Shown here: in pieces, positions 48,146 through 60,145 of the stretch | How the letters are laid out: each line of letters starts with the position of its first letter | Position numbering within the stretch: position 1 is the first letter of the stretch | Source: Aplectana chamaeleonis | Lineage: Eukaryota > Nematoda > Chromadorea > Rhabditida > Cosmocercidae | Assembly (NCBI GenBank): GCA_029168955.1 | Contig: JAPDOI010000064.1 | Location: 744,001-808,000, forward strand | Length of the DNA stretch: 64,000 bases | Direction of reading: 5' to 3' | The notes under the pieces: model-generated | The model's input: only the letters and a program-made list of their open reading frames with translations | Told to the model about the DNA's origin: nothing | Database searches by the model: none | Position numbers and translations under genes: made by a program

Positions 48146-48776
48146 GTTATTACATGGATTTTACTTTTTTGTGGGTCTTTTTTTCTGCTGTTTTTTTAGG
48201 AGCAGCATAGTGGTTGAGACAGCGGTCTCAACTGGGCAGTACGGTTGCTGATAGAATTCTCACGTCATTAGAAGCGTTGAAAACCAGTCCAAATTGCCGT
48301 GTTCGAGCCTTATTGAGCCAGCAAAACGTGCAGTCTTCGCGCACTCTCTTTACAGTTACCTAATCTCACTGGGAACTCGTCCGAATTAGCTGTTCAAACG
48401 TGGTCATTTCGCCAAGCTGCGGTGTAGCTCGTCCACTTCCATTCTGACACAGAATCAACCCGTTATTTCTTGACTTCCATTACGATTTTGCCGGTTCCTT
48501 TCACAGTATACTACCAGCTCCGAACCTTCAATTTAGGGCATAAAAACTGTGTCATTTTTGAGCGTTTGTGTCGCTTCTAGGACCCAGAGTTAGTCGGATG
48601 CTGCAACTTAGTTTCACATTCTGAAAAATCTTCGCGCTTTTCCATTACGGCTTAGAAAGCTTTGCTTGCATAGCCCGAGGTATACCTGTAATCAGCATTG
48701 TGAACTCTTAAGTCTGAGTGCATTTCGATGACGTAAGTACGCGGCTGTGATGGAGGCGACGCCTAACCGAGCTTGA

Positions 48777-49030
48777 AGGCACAGTCCAAACCCAAGGGCG
48801 AAAATTGAGATTTACTAATAATTGTGAAGTAGACCCACCCTATCTAGCACCTGCCAAGTGCGAGCTCTCAATTCCTGCAAACAAGCGAGATATAGGCGGA
48901 AGGCACCCTGAGGCGCGCATAACAGGAAGCCACTTTGGCACGCCCTTTTTTCTCTCGAGCTCACTAGTGGCGAAATATGCGATGGTTTCCGATCATGGTT
49001 TAACGATGCGATGGTTTTCTTCAACCGCGC
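48777..49030. repeat. CACAGTCC MITE, left half
   Basis: AGGCACAGTCCAAACCCAAG through the GAAGCCACTTTGGCACGCC segment shared with 41717-42842; lies between kinase exons and lacks the right end. Confidence 0.7.
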
Positions 49031-49430
49031 GCTGTGACTTGCTTTTGCTACTGAGGTATCGGGGCGGGGCCAGCATGTTCTCTATAGTTTATCGCCTTTT
49101 TGAGAGTACTGGGCTCTCTCTTTTGGCTTAACGTTTATAGGCGACGGCCAACTTATCACAACCCCCCCCCCCGAGATTATGCTAAGGTTATCTTCCGTGT
49201 TATTTATTCACGAAGCCGTACTCAGCGTTTGGGCTTGGAATCCTTGGTTTGTGGGCCATCTTCTTTTCGTTTAATCGCGTATGAATTTACCTACCGAGCA
49301 GCGTTGTGCTTTCGCAATTTGATTACACAGACCATATGTTCCTAATCTCTTTGGCCTTCAAGCTTGTGAAGAGTGATTAAGAGGAAGTTCAGAGTTTGTG
49401 ATGTATTGCCAATTATTGTATGTGTTTTAG

Positions 49431-49529
49431 CTCGGAACAGGACGATTCGGCTACATAAAACTCGCCGAGCACAAACAATCCAAGCAAAAGATCGCTATCA
49501 AGTTCTTTCCTCGGCCGCAAACAAAACAG
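49431..49529 (+). CDS. Pseudokinase exon: Gly-rich loop and VAIK-type lysine
   Basis: 99 bp, phase 0 both ends, between TGTTTTAG and CAG|GTGAAT. Encodes 33 residues: LGTGRFGYIKLAEH is a complete GxGxxG nucleotide loop, and QKIAIKFFPR contains the ATP-orienting Lys in subdomain II. The KFFPR context is typical of the SBK (SH3-binding-domain kinase) group rather than of CDK, PKA or CK1 groups; that family assignment rests on recognition, not on a search. Confidence 0.88.
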
Positions 49530-49640
49530 GTGAATGGGCGATTTCGCCAGACATTAACTACAGGTCCCACACTTAAATAAATCTTCTCGTAACAATCGTT
49601 TGTGCAGTTTATGATGCACAAATGTTACTCTTTCTTTCAG

Positions 49641-49724
49641 GTGGATTTTATTCGGGAGTACAACTATTCGTTTTTTCTATCGCCCCATCCTCACATTATC
49701 GATACGTATGAGGGTATGCATCAG
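49641..49724 (+). CDS. Pseudokinase exon: helix C region
   Basis: 84 bp, phase 0 both ends, between CTTTCAG and CAG|GTGAGT. Encodes 28 residues, VDFIREYNYSFFLSPHPHII..., with the helix-C Glu in FIREYN and the HPHII start of strand 4. F(I/L)RE(Y/F)N followed by SxxLSxHP is the arrangement I associate with SBK kinases. The intron before it is only 111 bp, so this part of the gene has escaped transposon expansion. Confidence 0.88.
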
Positions 49725-49854
49725 GTGAGTTTGGTTTCACGCCTATCGAAGGATGATCATAACCTACCTTTTATGACTTGCCTTCTTCCTCCCTTATCTC
49801 ACATTTGGTCTGATTTTTTATTATTGTATTACGTAATCTCATTTCTTAAAGTCT

Positions 49855-49960
49855 AGCTTCCTGGCAAAAGCAATGATTTAGTAATGTGCTGTTTACAAAA
49901 AATAGAAGTAAAAAAATGTCTTGAAAGATTTTAGAAAATAATTTGGCGAAGATTCAGACT
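49855..49960. repeat. Fragment of TAGCTTCCTGGC foldback MITE
   Basis: CTAGCTTCCTGGCAAAAGCAAT followed by the AAATAATTTGGCG segment, one arm only. Confidence 0.6.
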
Positions 49961-50637
49961 ATGTTTAGTCTATTTGGCTTGCTGTTTAGTATTTCGTTTT
50001 GTTGTTTGTCTTTCACACGATTCTACCGTGTAATGAATGAAATTAAAATGAAAATGAAATGAAATTTCAGACGTGCGTGTATAGGATAGCAACCTAGGCT
50101 AAGTAAAGAAAGTCAGCAACAAACAAGATAAGCTGAATCACTCAGTCAGGTTTGACTGAATAGATTCAGTCCGATCTGACTGACTTTTTGGCTGGAGAAG
50201 AGAGAAATAGGTCAGGAGTGTGCTCGAGACTTTTTTAAGGAGCAAAGGAGTAACTTAAGTAATTCAGCAGAGATATCGGCTTATCACTGTACCGATATCA
50301 ACATCAGCTTCCACGAAACAAACAACATTTCATTTATTGAGAAACGGAGCATGGAGTTGGTCGATTAGTGAACGACTTTTCTCACTGTCACTAACCTCCA
50401 CTCCGCACCAGCACGCGAAGGAACCGAGTGAATTTTGCCGTTTCATAGCCTGTATATCTGACCTAAAACTTGCCTCTCTATTCTCTATCTGACGACGCAT
50501 CTCTTTGCACTCTGTAGCTCTGATAATTTATGAATCAGATTCAAAGCATCAGGGCTTTTCTGTGTTCGAAGATCCGAATAGGTTCCTGATGCTAGTTTTG
50601 GACTGTTTCTCACCCTATTACAATAAGTTTTTTACAG

Positions 50638-50725
50638 ACCGGCGATGAAACGGCGTTCTTTTTTGTTCAACAGTTCTGTCCGCGAGCGTCTCTGCGAGAA
50701 GCTGTTGAAGCAACAAATCAACAAG
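50638..50725 (+). CDS. Pseudokinase exon: hinge and helix D region
   Basis: 88 bp, phase 0 in and phase 1 out, between TTTTTACAG and CAAG|GTCTAT. Encodes TGDETAFFFVQQFCPRASLREAVEATNQQ. FFFVQQFCPRASL fits strand 5 and hinge, followed by helix D (LREAVEA). The phase-1 donor matches the phase-1 acceptor of the next exon, re-forming a Gly codon across the junction, which supports the gene model. Confidence 0.85.
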
Positions 50726-51019
50726 GTCTATTATTATAATTCAAGACTTCCTTGATGTTACCAGATTTTTTCCACGTGTACAAATAATGATTCGCTCTCG
50801 TATCAATAACATCTGTTCGTATGACGTGATTTCATAGGGAACCACAACATGTGGGGTTTTTTCATCAGCAGTTGAGTGTGATTGAATGCTGGTGTCTCAA
50901 AAAAACATTGGTCATGACTTTCTCTCATTTTGAAACGACATCAGTGTCGACCGAGAACTTTTTTGTGGTGGGGATTTTGATACATACATAAGTAGTATAT
51001 TCAGAAATAAATATTTCAG

Positions 51020-51156
51020 GTCTTGGCGAGGCTAATACGAAAAAGGTGTTTGCGGCCGTGCTTTCTGCTGTCGAATTCATGCACAACGAGAACTTAGTTC
51101 ATCGGAATCTTAAGGCAGAGAATATTTTACTGTTTGACAGTAATGACTTTTCCAAA
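51020..51156 (+). CDS. Pseudokinase exon: catalytic loop with HRN instead of HRD
   Basis: 137 bp, phase 1 in, phase 0 out (AAA|GTGAGT). Encodes (G)LGEANTKKVFAAVLSAVEF... then LVHRNLKAENILLFDSNDFSK. Helix E and the catalytic loop are clear, but the proton-acceptor Asp of HRD is Asn (codon AAT at 51106-51108). The Lys of RNLK and the Asn of AEN are kept. The next intron is 11,066 bp and packed with repeats. Loss of this Asp usually abolishes phosphotransfer, so I infer a pseudokinase or a strongly impaired kinase; a sequencing error or a pseudogene is the alternative. Confidence 0.88.
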
Positions 51157-51903
51157 GTGAGTTTTCTTAATATCCATGCACGCGGTTTGATTTGCTTCAC
51201 CTTATGATGGCGTCATTATGCACTGTCGGCAATACATTCTACCATGGAACACCTTAGCACTTGAAAAGTTATCTTCTTTTTCGATTTTTCCCTGAACCGT
51301 CACTGATCGGCTCTTGAATCTCGAGATGCCACTTGAACGGGGTTTTTTTTCCTTGAGTTAGTTGGGTTGAGCCGCTGTTTTGTTGCAGATGCACTTTCAA
51401 CGATGAGGCACCAGGAGTTCAATGAACGATCACTCACTAGAGTAGTTTGCCATTCCGTGAAATGTCTTTTTAATATATTTCCTTTTTTCGGGAAGAAAAA
51501 TCATGACTGGCCTATTATATTGGTGTAAGCGAATCAATAATCTTAGCATCATACAAATGCAGATTACACCATACATATCACTCGAATAAGAATCTCAAAC
51601 CAATGAATATCCGAGTCTTACCATATTCAAGAAAAACATGTTGAATCGTTTCATCACTAATGTAGATGCAATCGAGCTTCGCCTCTTCAAGATCGAACTC
51701 CGCCAGAAATCAAATCCATCCCCGTATGCACCCTTCCTTTATATCACCTATATTTGCCATCATAGGTTATCTTTCAAAGTATAGATACCAGTTCTTATGG
51801 ATGTGGTTCACTTGGAGAGAGGAAACTGCGGGCCGAGCCCTTAGCCAGCTTCATTGAATGATTGGCTTTATCGAATTTTCAAATAACCGATTTCCAAAAG
51901 TTT

Positions 51904-52540
51904 AGCTCCCTGGCAAAAGTAATGATTTGGCTATGTTATAACTACAAGAAATATAGAATTTAACAAAATAAATTTAAAAAAACAACTCGAAATATGTTTG
52001 AAAATGATTTGGCACAAAATAACCAGAAGTAATGAGAAACTGGGAAATGTAGTGAAATGATCAAAACCGGATTTGGCGGTCATTCATAGGCCAACTTTTG
52101 ATAAGTATGTAGTGACTGACGAGCGATTACATTTTACAAGATAATCCGTTAAACTTATCAAAGCGAAGTCAAGCGCGCATCGGATTTGAGCGTTACGTTC
52201 ACATAGCTTGACCTATGCTGATTTCCGTATTATAGCTTCAATGAAATGTTTTACGTTTTCCGTTGCGCGCTTGATTCAGCTTTGATAAGTTTAACGGATT
52301 ATCTTGTAAAATGTAATCGCTTGTCAGTCACTACATACTTATCAAAAGTTGGCCTATGAATGACCGCCAAATCCGGTTTTGATCATTTCACTACATTTCC
52401 CAGTTTTTCATTACTTCTGCTTATTTTGTGCCAAATCATTTTCAAACATATTTCAAGTTGTTTTTTTTTCAATTTATTTTGTTAAATTTTATATTTCTTG
52501 TAGTTATAACATTTCCAAATCATTACTTTTGCCAGGGAGC
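51904..52540. mobile_element. Foldback MITE (TAGCTTCCTGGC family), copy 2
   Basis: Same end sequence and internal segments as 34230-34708 (AGCTCCCTGGCAAAAGTAAT, then CCGTTAAACTTATCAAA), with longer arms of about 270 bp. It lies at the start of the 11-kb kinase intron. Partial copies are at 26980-27110 and 49855-49960. Confidence 0.85.
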
Positions 52541-52755
52541 AAACTTTTGGAAATTTCATGTATTTTTCCCAAAGGTTCCCTTTATGACCTGGTTTTTGCT
52601 CAGCGATTCCCAGTCTGGAGAGGCAAAACCTTCTATGAAAGCTTATGCCTACGGTGAATAATTGAATAATTACCGATCGGTGTGGTCGGACGACTATAAA
52701 TCCTAAAAATTGTGACCCGCAGACATAAAAAAGCGACCCTTTCTTACCTACTCAG

Positions 52756-55700
52756 GTCCCGTACACGTTTTACGGCATCGTGCGCACTTCCATTTGGGTC
52801 TCGCACACATTCTACGGCGTTCGGCGCACTCTCATTCCGGTCCCACACACTTTCTGCGGCGTCCTGCACACTCCCTATGTGGTCCCGTACATTTTTACAG
52901 CGTCCTGTGCTCCCCCACTGGGGCCCGCACACTTTCTACGGCGTCCTGCGTACTTCCACTTGGGTCTCGCACACTTTCTACGGCGTACGGCGCACTCTCA
53001 TCCCGGTCCCACACACTTTCTGTGGCTTCCTGCACACTCCCACTGTGGCCCCGCACATTTTTACAGCGTCCTGCACACTCCCACTGGGGCCCGCACACTT
53101 TCTACGGCGTCCTGCGCATTCCCACTGTTGTTCCGCAGACTTTTTACGGCGTCCTGAGCATTCTTTTTTTGCGGCGTCTCGCACACTCCCACAGGTGTCC
53201 CGTACATTTTTACAGCGTCCTGTGCTCCCCCACTGGGGCCCGCACACTTTCTGCGGCGCCCTGCGCATTCCCACTTGATGTTCCGCAGACTTTTTTACGG
53301 CGTACGGCGCACTCATCCCGGTCCCACACACTTTCTGTGGCGTCCTGCACACTCCCACAGGTGTCCTGTACATTTTTACAGCGTCCTGCACACTCCCACT
53401 GGGGCCCGCACACTTTCTAGGGCGTTATGCTCATTCCCACTGTTGTTCCGCAGACTTTTTACGGCGTCCTGAGCATTCCCACTAGGGGCCCGCACACTCC
53501 CACAGGTGTCTCGTACATTTTTACAGCGTCCTGTGCTCCCCACTGGGGCCCGCACACTTTCTACGGCGTCCTGCGTACTTCCACTTGGGTCTCGCACACT
53601 TTCTACGGCGTACGGCGCATTCCCACTGTTGTTCCGCAGACTTTTTACGGCGTCCTGAGCATTCCCTTTTTGCGGCGTCTCGCACACTCCCACAGGTGGC
53701 CCGTACATTTTTACAGCGTCCTGTGCTCCCCCACTGGGGCCCGCACACTTTCTGCGGCGCCCTGCGCATTCCCACTGTTGTTCCGCAGACTTTTTACGGC
53801 GTCCTGAGCATTCCACTTTTTGCGGCGTCTCGCACACTCCCACAGGTGTCCACTGTTGTTCCGCAGACTTTTACGGCGTCCTGAGCATTCTTTTTGCGGC
53901 GTCTCGCACACTCCCACAGGTGTCCCGTACATTTTTACAGCGTCCTGTGCTCCCCACTGGGGCCCGCACACCCTACGGCGTCCTGCGTACTCCACTCTGG
54001 GTCCCGCACACTTTCTACGGCGTACGGCGCACTCATCCCGGTCCCACACACTTTCTGTGGCGTCCTGCACACTCCACTGTGGCCCCGTACATTTTACAGC
54101 GTCCTGCACTCCCACTGGGGCTCCGCACACTTTCTACGGCGTCCTGCGCATTCCCACTGTTGTTCCGCAGACTTTTTACGGCGTCCTGAGCATTCCCTTT
54201 GCGGCGTATCGCACACTCCCACAGGTGTCCTGTACATTTTTACAGCGTCCTGTGCTCCCCACTGGGGCCCGCACACTTTCTACGGCGTCCTGCGTATTAC
54301 TTCCACTTGGGTCTCGCACACTTTCTACGGCGTACGGCGCACTCATCCCGGTCCCACACACTTTCTGTGGCTTCCTGCACCTCCCACTGTGGCCCCGCAC
54401 ATTTTACAGCGTCCTGCACACTCCCACTGGGGCCCGCACACTTTCTACGGCGTCCTGCGCATTCCCACTGTTGTTCCGCAGACTTTTTACGGCGTCCTGA
54501 GCATTCTTTTTTTGCGGCGTCTCGCACACTCCCACAGGTGTCCCGTACATTTTTACAGCGTCCTGTGCTCCCCCACTGGGGCCCGCACACTTTCTGCGGC
54601 GCCCTGCGCATTCCCACTGATGTTCCGCAGACTTTTTACGGCGTCCTGAGCATTCCCACTAGGGGCCCGCACACTTTCTGTGGCGTCCTGCACACTCCCA
54701 CTGTGGCCCCGTACATTTTTACAGCGTCCTGCACACTCCCACTGGGGCCCGCACACTTTCTACGGCGTCCTGCGCATTCCCACTGTTGTTCCGCAGACTT
54801 TTTACGGCGTCCTGAGCATTCCCACTAGGGGCCCGCACACTTTTTGCGGCGTCTCGCACACTCCCACAGGTGTCCCGTACATTTTTACAGCGTCCTGTGC
54901 TCCCCCACTGGGGCCCGCACACTTTCTACGGCGTCCTGCGTACTTCCACTTGGGTCTCGCACACTTTCTACGGCGTACGGCGCACTCTCATCCCGGTCCC
55001 ACACACTTTCTGTGGCTTCCTGCACACTCCCACTGTGGCCCCGCACATTTTTACAGCGTCCTGCACACTCCCACTGGGGCCCGCACACTTTCTACGGCGT
55101 CCTGCGCATTCCCACTGTTGTTCCGCAGACTTTTTACGGCGTCCTGAGCATTCCCTTTTTGCGGCGTCTCGTACACTCCCACAGGTGTCCCGTACATTTT
55201 TACAGCGTCCTGTGCTCCCCACTGGGGCCCGCACACTTTCTGCGGCGCCCTGCGCATTCCCACTGATGTTCCGCAGACTTTTTACGGCGTCCTGAGCATT
55301 CCCACTAGGGGCCCGCACACTTTCTGCGGCGTCTCGCACACTCCCACAGGTGTCCCGTACATTTTTACAGCGTCCTGTGCTCCCCCACTGGGGCCCGCAC
55401 ACTTTCTACGGCGTCCTGCGTACTTCCACTTGGGTCTCGCACACTTTCTACGGCGTACGGCGCACTCTCATCCCGGTCCCACACACTTTCTGTGGCGTCC
55501 TGCACACTCCCACTGTGGCCCCGTACATTTTACAGCGTCCTGCACACTCCCACTGGGGCCCGCACACTTTCTACGGCGTCCTACGCATTCCCACTGTTGT
55601 TCCGCAGACTTTTTACGGCGTCCTGAGCATTCCCACTAGGGGCCCGCACACTTTTTGCGGCGTCTCACACACTCCCACAGGTGTTCCGTACATTTTCACA

Positions 55701-56009
55701 GCGTCCTGTGCTCCCCCACTGGGGCCCGCACACTTTCTACGGCGTCCTGCGCATTCCCACTGATGTTCCGAAGACTTTTTACGGCGTCCTGAGCATTCCC
55801 ACTAGGGGCCCGCACACTATCTGCCGCGTCTCGCACACTCCCACAGGTGTCCCGTACATTTTTACAGCGTCCTGCGCTCTCCCACTGGGGCCCGCACACT
55901 TTCTACGGCGTCCTGCGCATTCCCACTGAGGTTCCACAGACTTTTTACGGCGTCCTGCGCATTCCCGCTGGGGGCTCGCGCACTTTCTGCTGCGCCCTGC
56001 GCACTCCTC
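52756..56009 (+). repeat. 42-bp satellite, about 77 units, higher-order organisation
   Basis: Units of 42 bp such as TTTCTACGGCGTCCTGCGTA + CTTCCACTTGGGTCTCGCAC + AC; spacing checked at 52933, 52975, 53017. Several unit types (CACTTGGGTCTCGCACAC, TCATCCCGGTCCCACACA, TGTTGTTCCGCAGACTTTTT, GGTGTCCCGTACATTTTTAC) recur in the same order about five times, but with spacings of 480-720 bp, so the higher-order blocks gained and lost units. Small deletions cluster in 53.8-54.5 kb. Because 42 is a multiple of 3, frames stay open on both strands; these are not genes. GC-rich, in the kinase intron. Confidence 0.93.
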
Positions 56010-56378
56010 AAATCTTATTCACACCAACCGTCTCAAGGAGGAAACAATCCTGGGCAGAAGCCTATCATTAGCTGTGTTGATTTTCATTAGTTCATTTTTA
56101 AAGTTCAGTGAGCGTCGGATGGTTTCAATAACACGTTTACATGTTTTTACCCGTCTTGGCCCTCAATTTTGAGGTTCCGCTAAAATTGAGCTTTCAGCTC
56201 CAAAATTGAATAGGAGCTAGCTGCATCCATTTCCAGCCTCCTGCCAAAAATTCACTTCCTAGCTAAATTTCAAGTGTTGCAACAAGATCGTGAATGCCGT
56301 CTGGAAAAAAAGGAGATTAACAGTTTTTCGACCAAAATCACTTGGCTTTCCCCACTTTCGTGCCAAGAAACCATCCCA
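55970..56378 (+). repeat. Satellite-flanking duplicated block, copy 1
   Basis: From the last satellite unit (CTGCGCACTCCTCAAATCTT) through CCCTCAATTTTGAGGTTCCG to CCAAGAAACCATCCCAC; repeated at 56814-57215. Confidence 0.8.
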
Positions 56379-56394
56379 CAAGGATCATCCCTGT

Positions 56395-56700
56395 TGTGAT
56401 CCTAGTGGGAGGTGGGGTGACCCCACCACCACTGTTCGTGTTCGCAGTGGGGTCCACCCCACTGCAAACCGTGGGGAGATGGGCCCATACTTAGGTACCC
56501 CCTCCCCCCCCCCCTCTGGGGATATCCCCTCGGCGACAAAAGTTATCCTGTGGTATGCAGTGGATCTTCCGGAAAATTACTTGAGGCCACCTTCCAGGCC
56601 CAGCTCCGAAGAGCCGACTGAGGCACCTGTGAGATGAGGAGCCTTTTATACCAGCAACATAGTTAATACCTTTCTCTAAACATGTATATGTTCATACGCG
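56395..56700 (+). repeat. Segment shared with the TA-flanked element at 36736
   Basis: GGGGTCCACCCCACTGC to GATGAGGAGCCTTTTATACC matches 37060-37290. It splits the two duplicated blocks. Confidence 0.75.
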
Positions 56701-56813
56701 TCTTGACATAGTACACGTAAAACAGGTTTTAACTTGCCTCAATAGGCCAGAGCCCAACTTTAACATGATAATTCCTGAGTGAGAATTTTGTGCCGGTGGC
56801 AAATTATAATCGT

Positions 56814-57215
56814 CTCTTTCTGCGGCGCCCTGCGCACTCCTCAAGTCCTATTTACACCAGACATCCCAAAGAGAGAACAATCTTGGCCAGAAGCCTATCA
56901 TTAGCTGTGTTGATTTTCACTAGTCCATTTTCGAAGTTCAGGGAACGTCGGATGGTTTGCAATAACATGTTTACATGTTTTTACCCGTCTTGACCCTCAA
57001 TATTGAGGTTCCGCTAAAATTGAGTTTCCAACTCCAAAATTGAATAGGAGCTAGCTGCATCCATATCTAGCCTCCTGCCAAAAAATTAGCTTCCTAGCTA
57101 AATTTTAAGTACTGCAACAAGATCGTGAACGCCGTCTGAAAAAAAAGGAGATTAACAGTTTTCCAACCAAAATCACGTGGTTTTCGCCATTTTTCTCGAG
57201 CGCCAAGAAACCATT
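56814..57215 (+). repeat. Satellite-flanking duplicated block, copy 2
   Basis: Starts with one satellite-like unit (TTTCTGCGGCGCCCTGCGCA) and repeats copy 1 to CCAAGAAACCATTTC. An inverted relative is at 33367-33560 inside the hAT-like element, hinting that this block and the satellite came from such an element. Confidence 0.8.
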
Positions 57216-57977
57216 TCAAACCATTTTTTGGTGCATACCACAAGTTTTTACGCTCTCTCCAATGGAGAAAAAACCGCATCTCCACAGTTACTCTGAACGC
57301 TGATTCCGGAATCGCAGAGTTGCGCATGGGCGAGTAAAGCCAAATCTGGTGCGCGCTTCGCGCGCACCACAATTTAATCGGTTGTGTGGAATTTTTGTTA
57401 TAGTAATTAAGGTTACTCAATATTGTGAGTTATAGTTTCGTGGAAGATTAATTGAAGACTGTGATATGCTACTTATAAAAATTGAATTTTATGCCGTGGT
57501 TAAGTCACTAGTCATTATGTATGGTATGTACCTCTTCGTTTCACGTGGCTAATGCATGAGTTTGATGGTAGGGTTCGCGATGAAAGCGGTTGGTGAATTT
57601 TTCTAGTAAAATTGAAGATTCGACCCTCAAAAAGCGAATATCAGAGAAAAGTTATACAAAAAACGCTAAAGACAAGATGGGGGGGGGTCTAGCGGTGATG
57701 TCAGCATGGGGCCTGGATCAGGGGTGTGCGACAGAAATTCAATTATATTCCGCTACGACATTCTATAAAGTGTTCAGTAATCCGCTGCGATACTCGCTTT
57801 TCTGCTTGGCTGCTCTTTTCCTTCTTCCATGGGAAGCTCAAATTTACAACTAAGAATATGGCTGTTTGTCTGAAAATTTAATTTGCTTTTTTTTCAGTAA
57901 AATTTCTTCGACTCTAGTGGAATAAAGTTGGAAATTGGTTGTTTCGCGCTCATTCAGTTGAACACGAGACTTAACAT

Positions 57978-58114
57978 CGGCATGGATCCTGAAGAGACTT
58001 TGCGTTCCTCATCTGAAATTGGCGCAAACTCGGTGCACCTATGTTATAGCACATGGCACCAAGTTTGCGCCAACCTACAACAGTGAACGCGAGGTCTCTT
58101 CGGGATCCATGCCG
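57978..58114. mobile_element. 137-bp hairpin MITE, CGGCATGGATC family, copy 2
   Basis: CGGCATGGATCCTGAAGAGA to CGGGATCCATGCCG; flanked by TAACAT and ACGTTA, which also pair. In the kinase intron. Confidence 0.88.
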
Positions 58115-58307
58115 ACGTTAGATATAGGTGGCCTGAAAGCCTCTGCCTCTGCAGCAGCGTAGGCCAACGGCTCACGACTAGCAAATTGAAGACAATTACT
58201 TAACGGTTTCCAGAAATTCATCGAAAAGTTAATGTTTATCAATCTTCAACGACAGGAGAACCCTAGGAGCGATTAATGGTTCGCCTCTAGTAGTCAAGGA
58301 GGTGTTA

Positions 58308-58691
58308 GACTCCGTCCATAGGTGGCGAGAGCGTGCGATTACGCAAAATCGATGGTCATCGTGGGTACACGATTCGGTAGCCGCTCACAGGCGCTCCACC
58401 TCGCGCGCCCTCGCCCGCTCGCTCTCGCGCGCTTACGCCAGCACCACGAAGCAAGCAGCAAGTTTCAAGCTTACTGCTCCGTTACTAAAGCAGGTGGCAC
58501 TTAACCTGTAGCGAAACTATAGCCCGTGTTTCTCATAGTCCCACCACGGAAGTCGAAAACGGTGGGAAATCATCAGCCGTTGCGCCGACTCGAGCGATTG
58601 GTCACCCGATCAAACGTTTCCAATCGAATCAACACGATCGAGAGGCGCACAACAGCGGGAGCGCCCGCTCTCGCGACGGTTGGACGCTGCC
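58308..58691. mobile_element. TTA-flanked MITE, CCGTCCATACGTGG family, copy 2
   Basis: GACTCCGTCCATAGGTGGCG and, inverted, GGCAGCGTCCAACCGTCGCG; TTA at 58305-58307 and 58692-58694. 384 bp, clearly homologous to 6060-6495 (GATTACGCAAAATCGATGGT, GCACCACGAAGCAAGCAGCA). Confidence 0.85.
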
Positions 58692-59210
58692 TTACGCAGG
58701 ATAATCGTAGCCATCATTAGTTTTGGTCTCTCTAGACGCGGCTTCGCAACTACGAATGTGCGGCAATTGCCGTTTGTCGTTTGCCGGAATTCTTGTTATT
58801 TTTCCGGCAAAACTCGACAAAACATTGGAAGGAAACGCCGCCTATGCTCGCCGCTATGTGGGCACTAGGGGTAATCCAATTATCCGTCGTTCGCTCAGCC
58901 GTTATCCGGGGTTCAAGTTATCTGAGGGTGGTAGTTAATCTGTTTGGAAACACGAGTTAGCTCGCGGTAAGCTCGCAGCAAACTGCAGCTTTTTATTCGA
59001 AGATTTTCAGGAAAGGGACCGGACATTGCTGAAACTACGCACTCGCATGCCACGTTATGAGACAGTAGATACGCATAGTGTACGAAAATTTCCGCAAAAA
59101 ATGGTTAATTCTGTCTTTTCTGCAAAAAATATTGAGTTAGAAAAAAACTCTCTGAAGATTTTTTGAACTTTTTTCAGCTCGCAGTGATTTCGCGCAAAAC
59201 TTCAACTTAA

Positions 59211-59698
59211 AGGCACAGTCCAACCTCAGAATCGTTCTTCTGTTGTTTCGCCTATCTTGAAAACGGTCTCACACTGATTCCAATGATGTCTTTGGAATTG
59301 TACAAGACCCCCTAAGAACGAAGTTATCGCTCCTCTAAAATTGTGCTACGGAAGAATGGTGGACGAGTTGTCCGAATCTTGTAACTTCCGTCTTTTTGCA
59401 ACCTATTTATGCGAGCCGACCTGAATAAAGGGAGAGGCTGAGAATGAAGGGAAGAACGGGGCTATCGATAGGAAACCATCGCTCATCTCGCCTTTGTTGA
59501 GCTCAAAAGATCATAAAGGGGGCGTGCCAAAGTGGCTTCGCGATGTCGGAGCCCTAGGGTGGCTTCCTCCTATATCTCACTTATTCGGAGGAATCGAGAG
59601 CTCGCACGTGGTAGGTGTTATATGGGGTGGGTAAACTTCACAATCATGTAGAAATCTCAGATTTCGTCCCTGAGCTTAGACTTTGCATTCAACGCGAG
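59211..59698. mobile_element. TTAA MITE, CACAGTCC family, in kinase intron
   Basis: Left end AGGCACAGTCCAACCTCAGA beside TTAA (59207-59210); right end is decayed (TAGACTTTGCAT). 488 bp and close to the 22618 copy throughout. Confidence 0.8.
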
Positions 59699-59950
59699 CT
59701 GACAGAGAAATTGGAACTAGTGTGCAACTGAGGAGAAAGATGAATAGTTTTTGAACAAGTCCTCAGGAGAACTTTTCCTAGAGCTACCCATCTTTTTCTT
59801 CATTCATAATCTATTCCCATTTTCTTTGTCAGCTCGCGCTATGTTGCAGTTTTGCGCGAACTTAACGCGAGATCACCACCCAGTTGTATTATGACTCATT
59901 TCATGTGAGTTACTCGCAGTCGGTTCTAGTTTTGTCAGAGCTCGGATACC

Positions 59951-60145
59951 GATCGCGGAGCCGCAGCGTCACCACCGCGGAATCGTAGCGGCACAACCGC
60001 GGAGTCGCAGAGGCACTACCGCGGAGCAGCAGCGGTCCTACCGCCGACCCGCAGCGGCACTACCGCGGGGCCGCCACGACATTGCCGCTGCGACTCCGCG
60101 ATAGTGCCGCTTCGGTGCCTGTAGAAGCCGAAGCCGCAGCGGCGA
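59951..60145 (+). repeat. GC-rich minisatellite
   Basis: Seven or so imperfect units of about 25 bp around ACCGCGGAGTCGCAGCGGCA; the last two are inverted (GCCGCTGCGACTCCGCG at 60084). Confidence 0.75.

Noticed and set aside
48195..48270. tRNA-like sequence (AGTGGTTGAGACAGCGG)
   Set aside because: No matching B box at the right distance and no paired acceptor ends.
52780..56071. Many long overlapping frames on both strands encoding HTFYGVLRTP-like repeats
   Set aside because: They are by-products of the 42-bp satellite: 42 is a multiple of 3, so several frames stay open. No start or splice context and frames break at indels.
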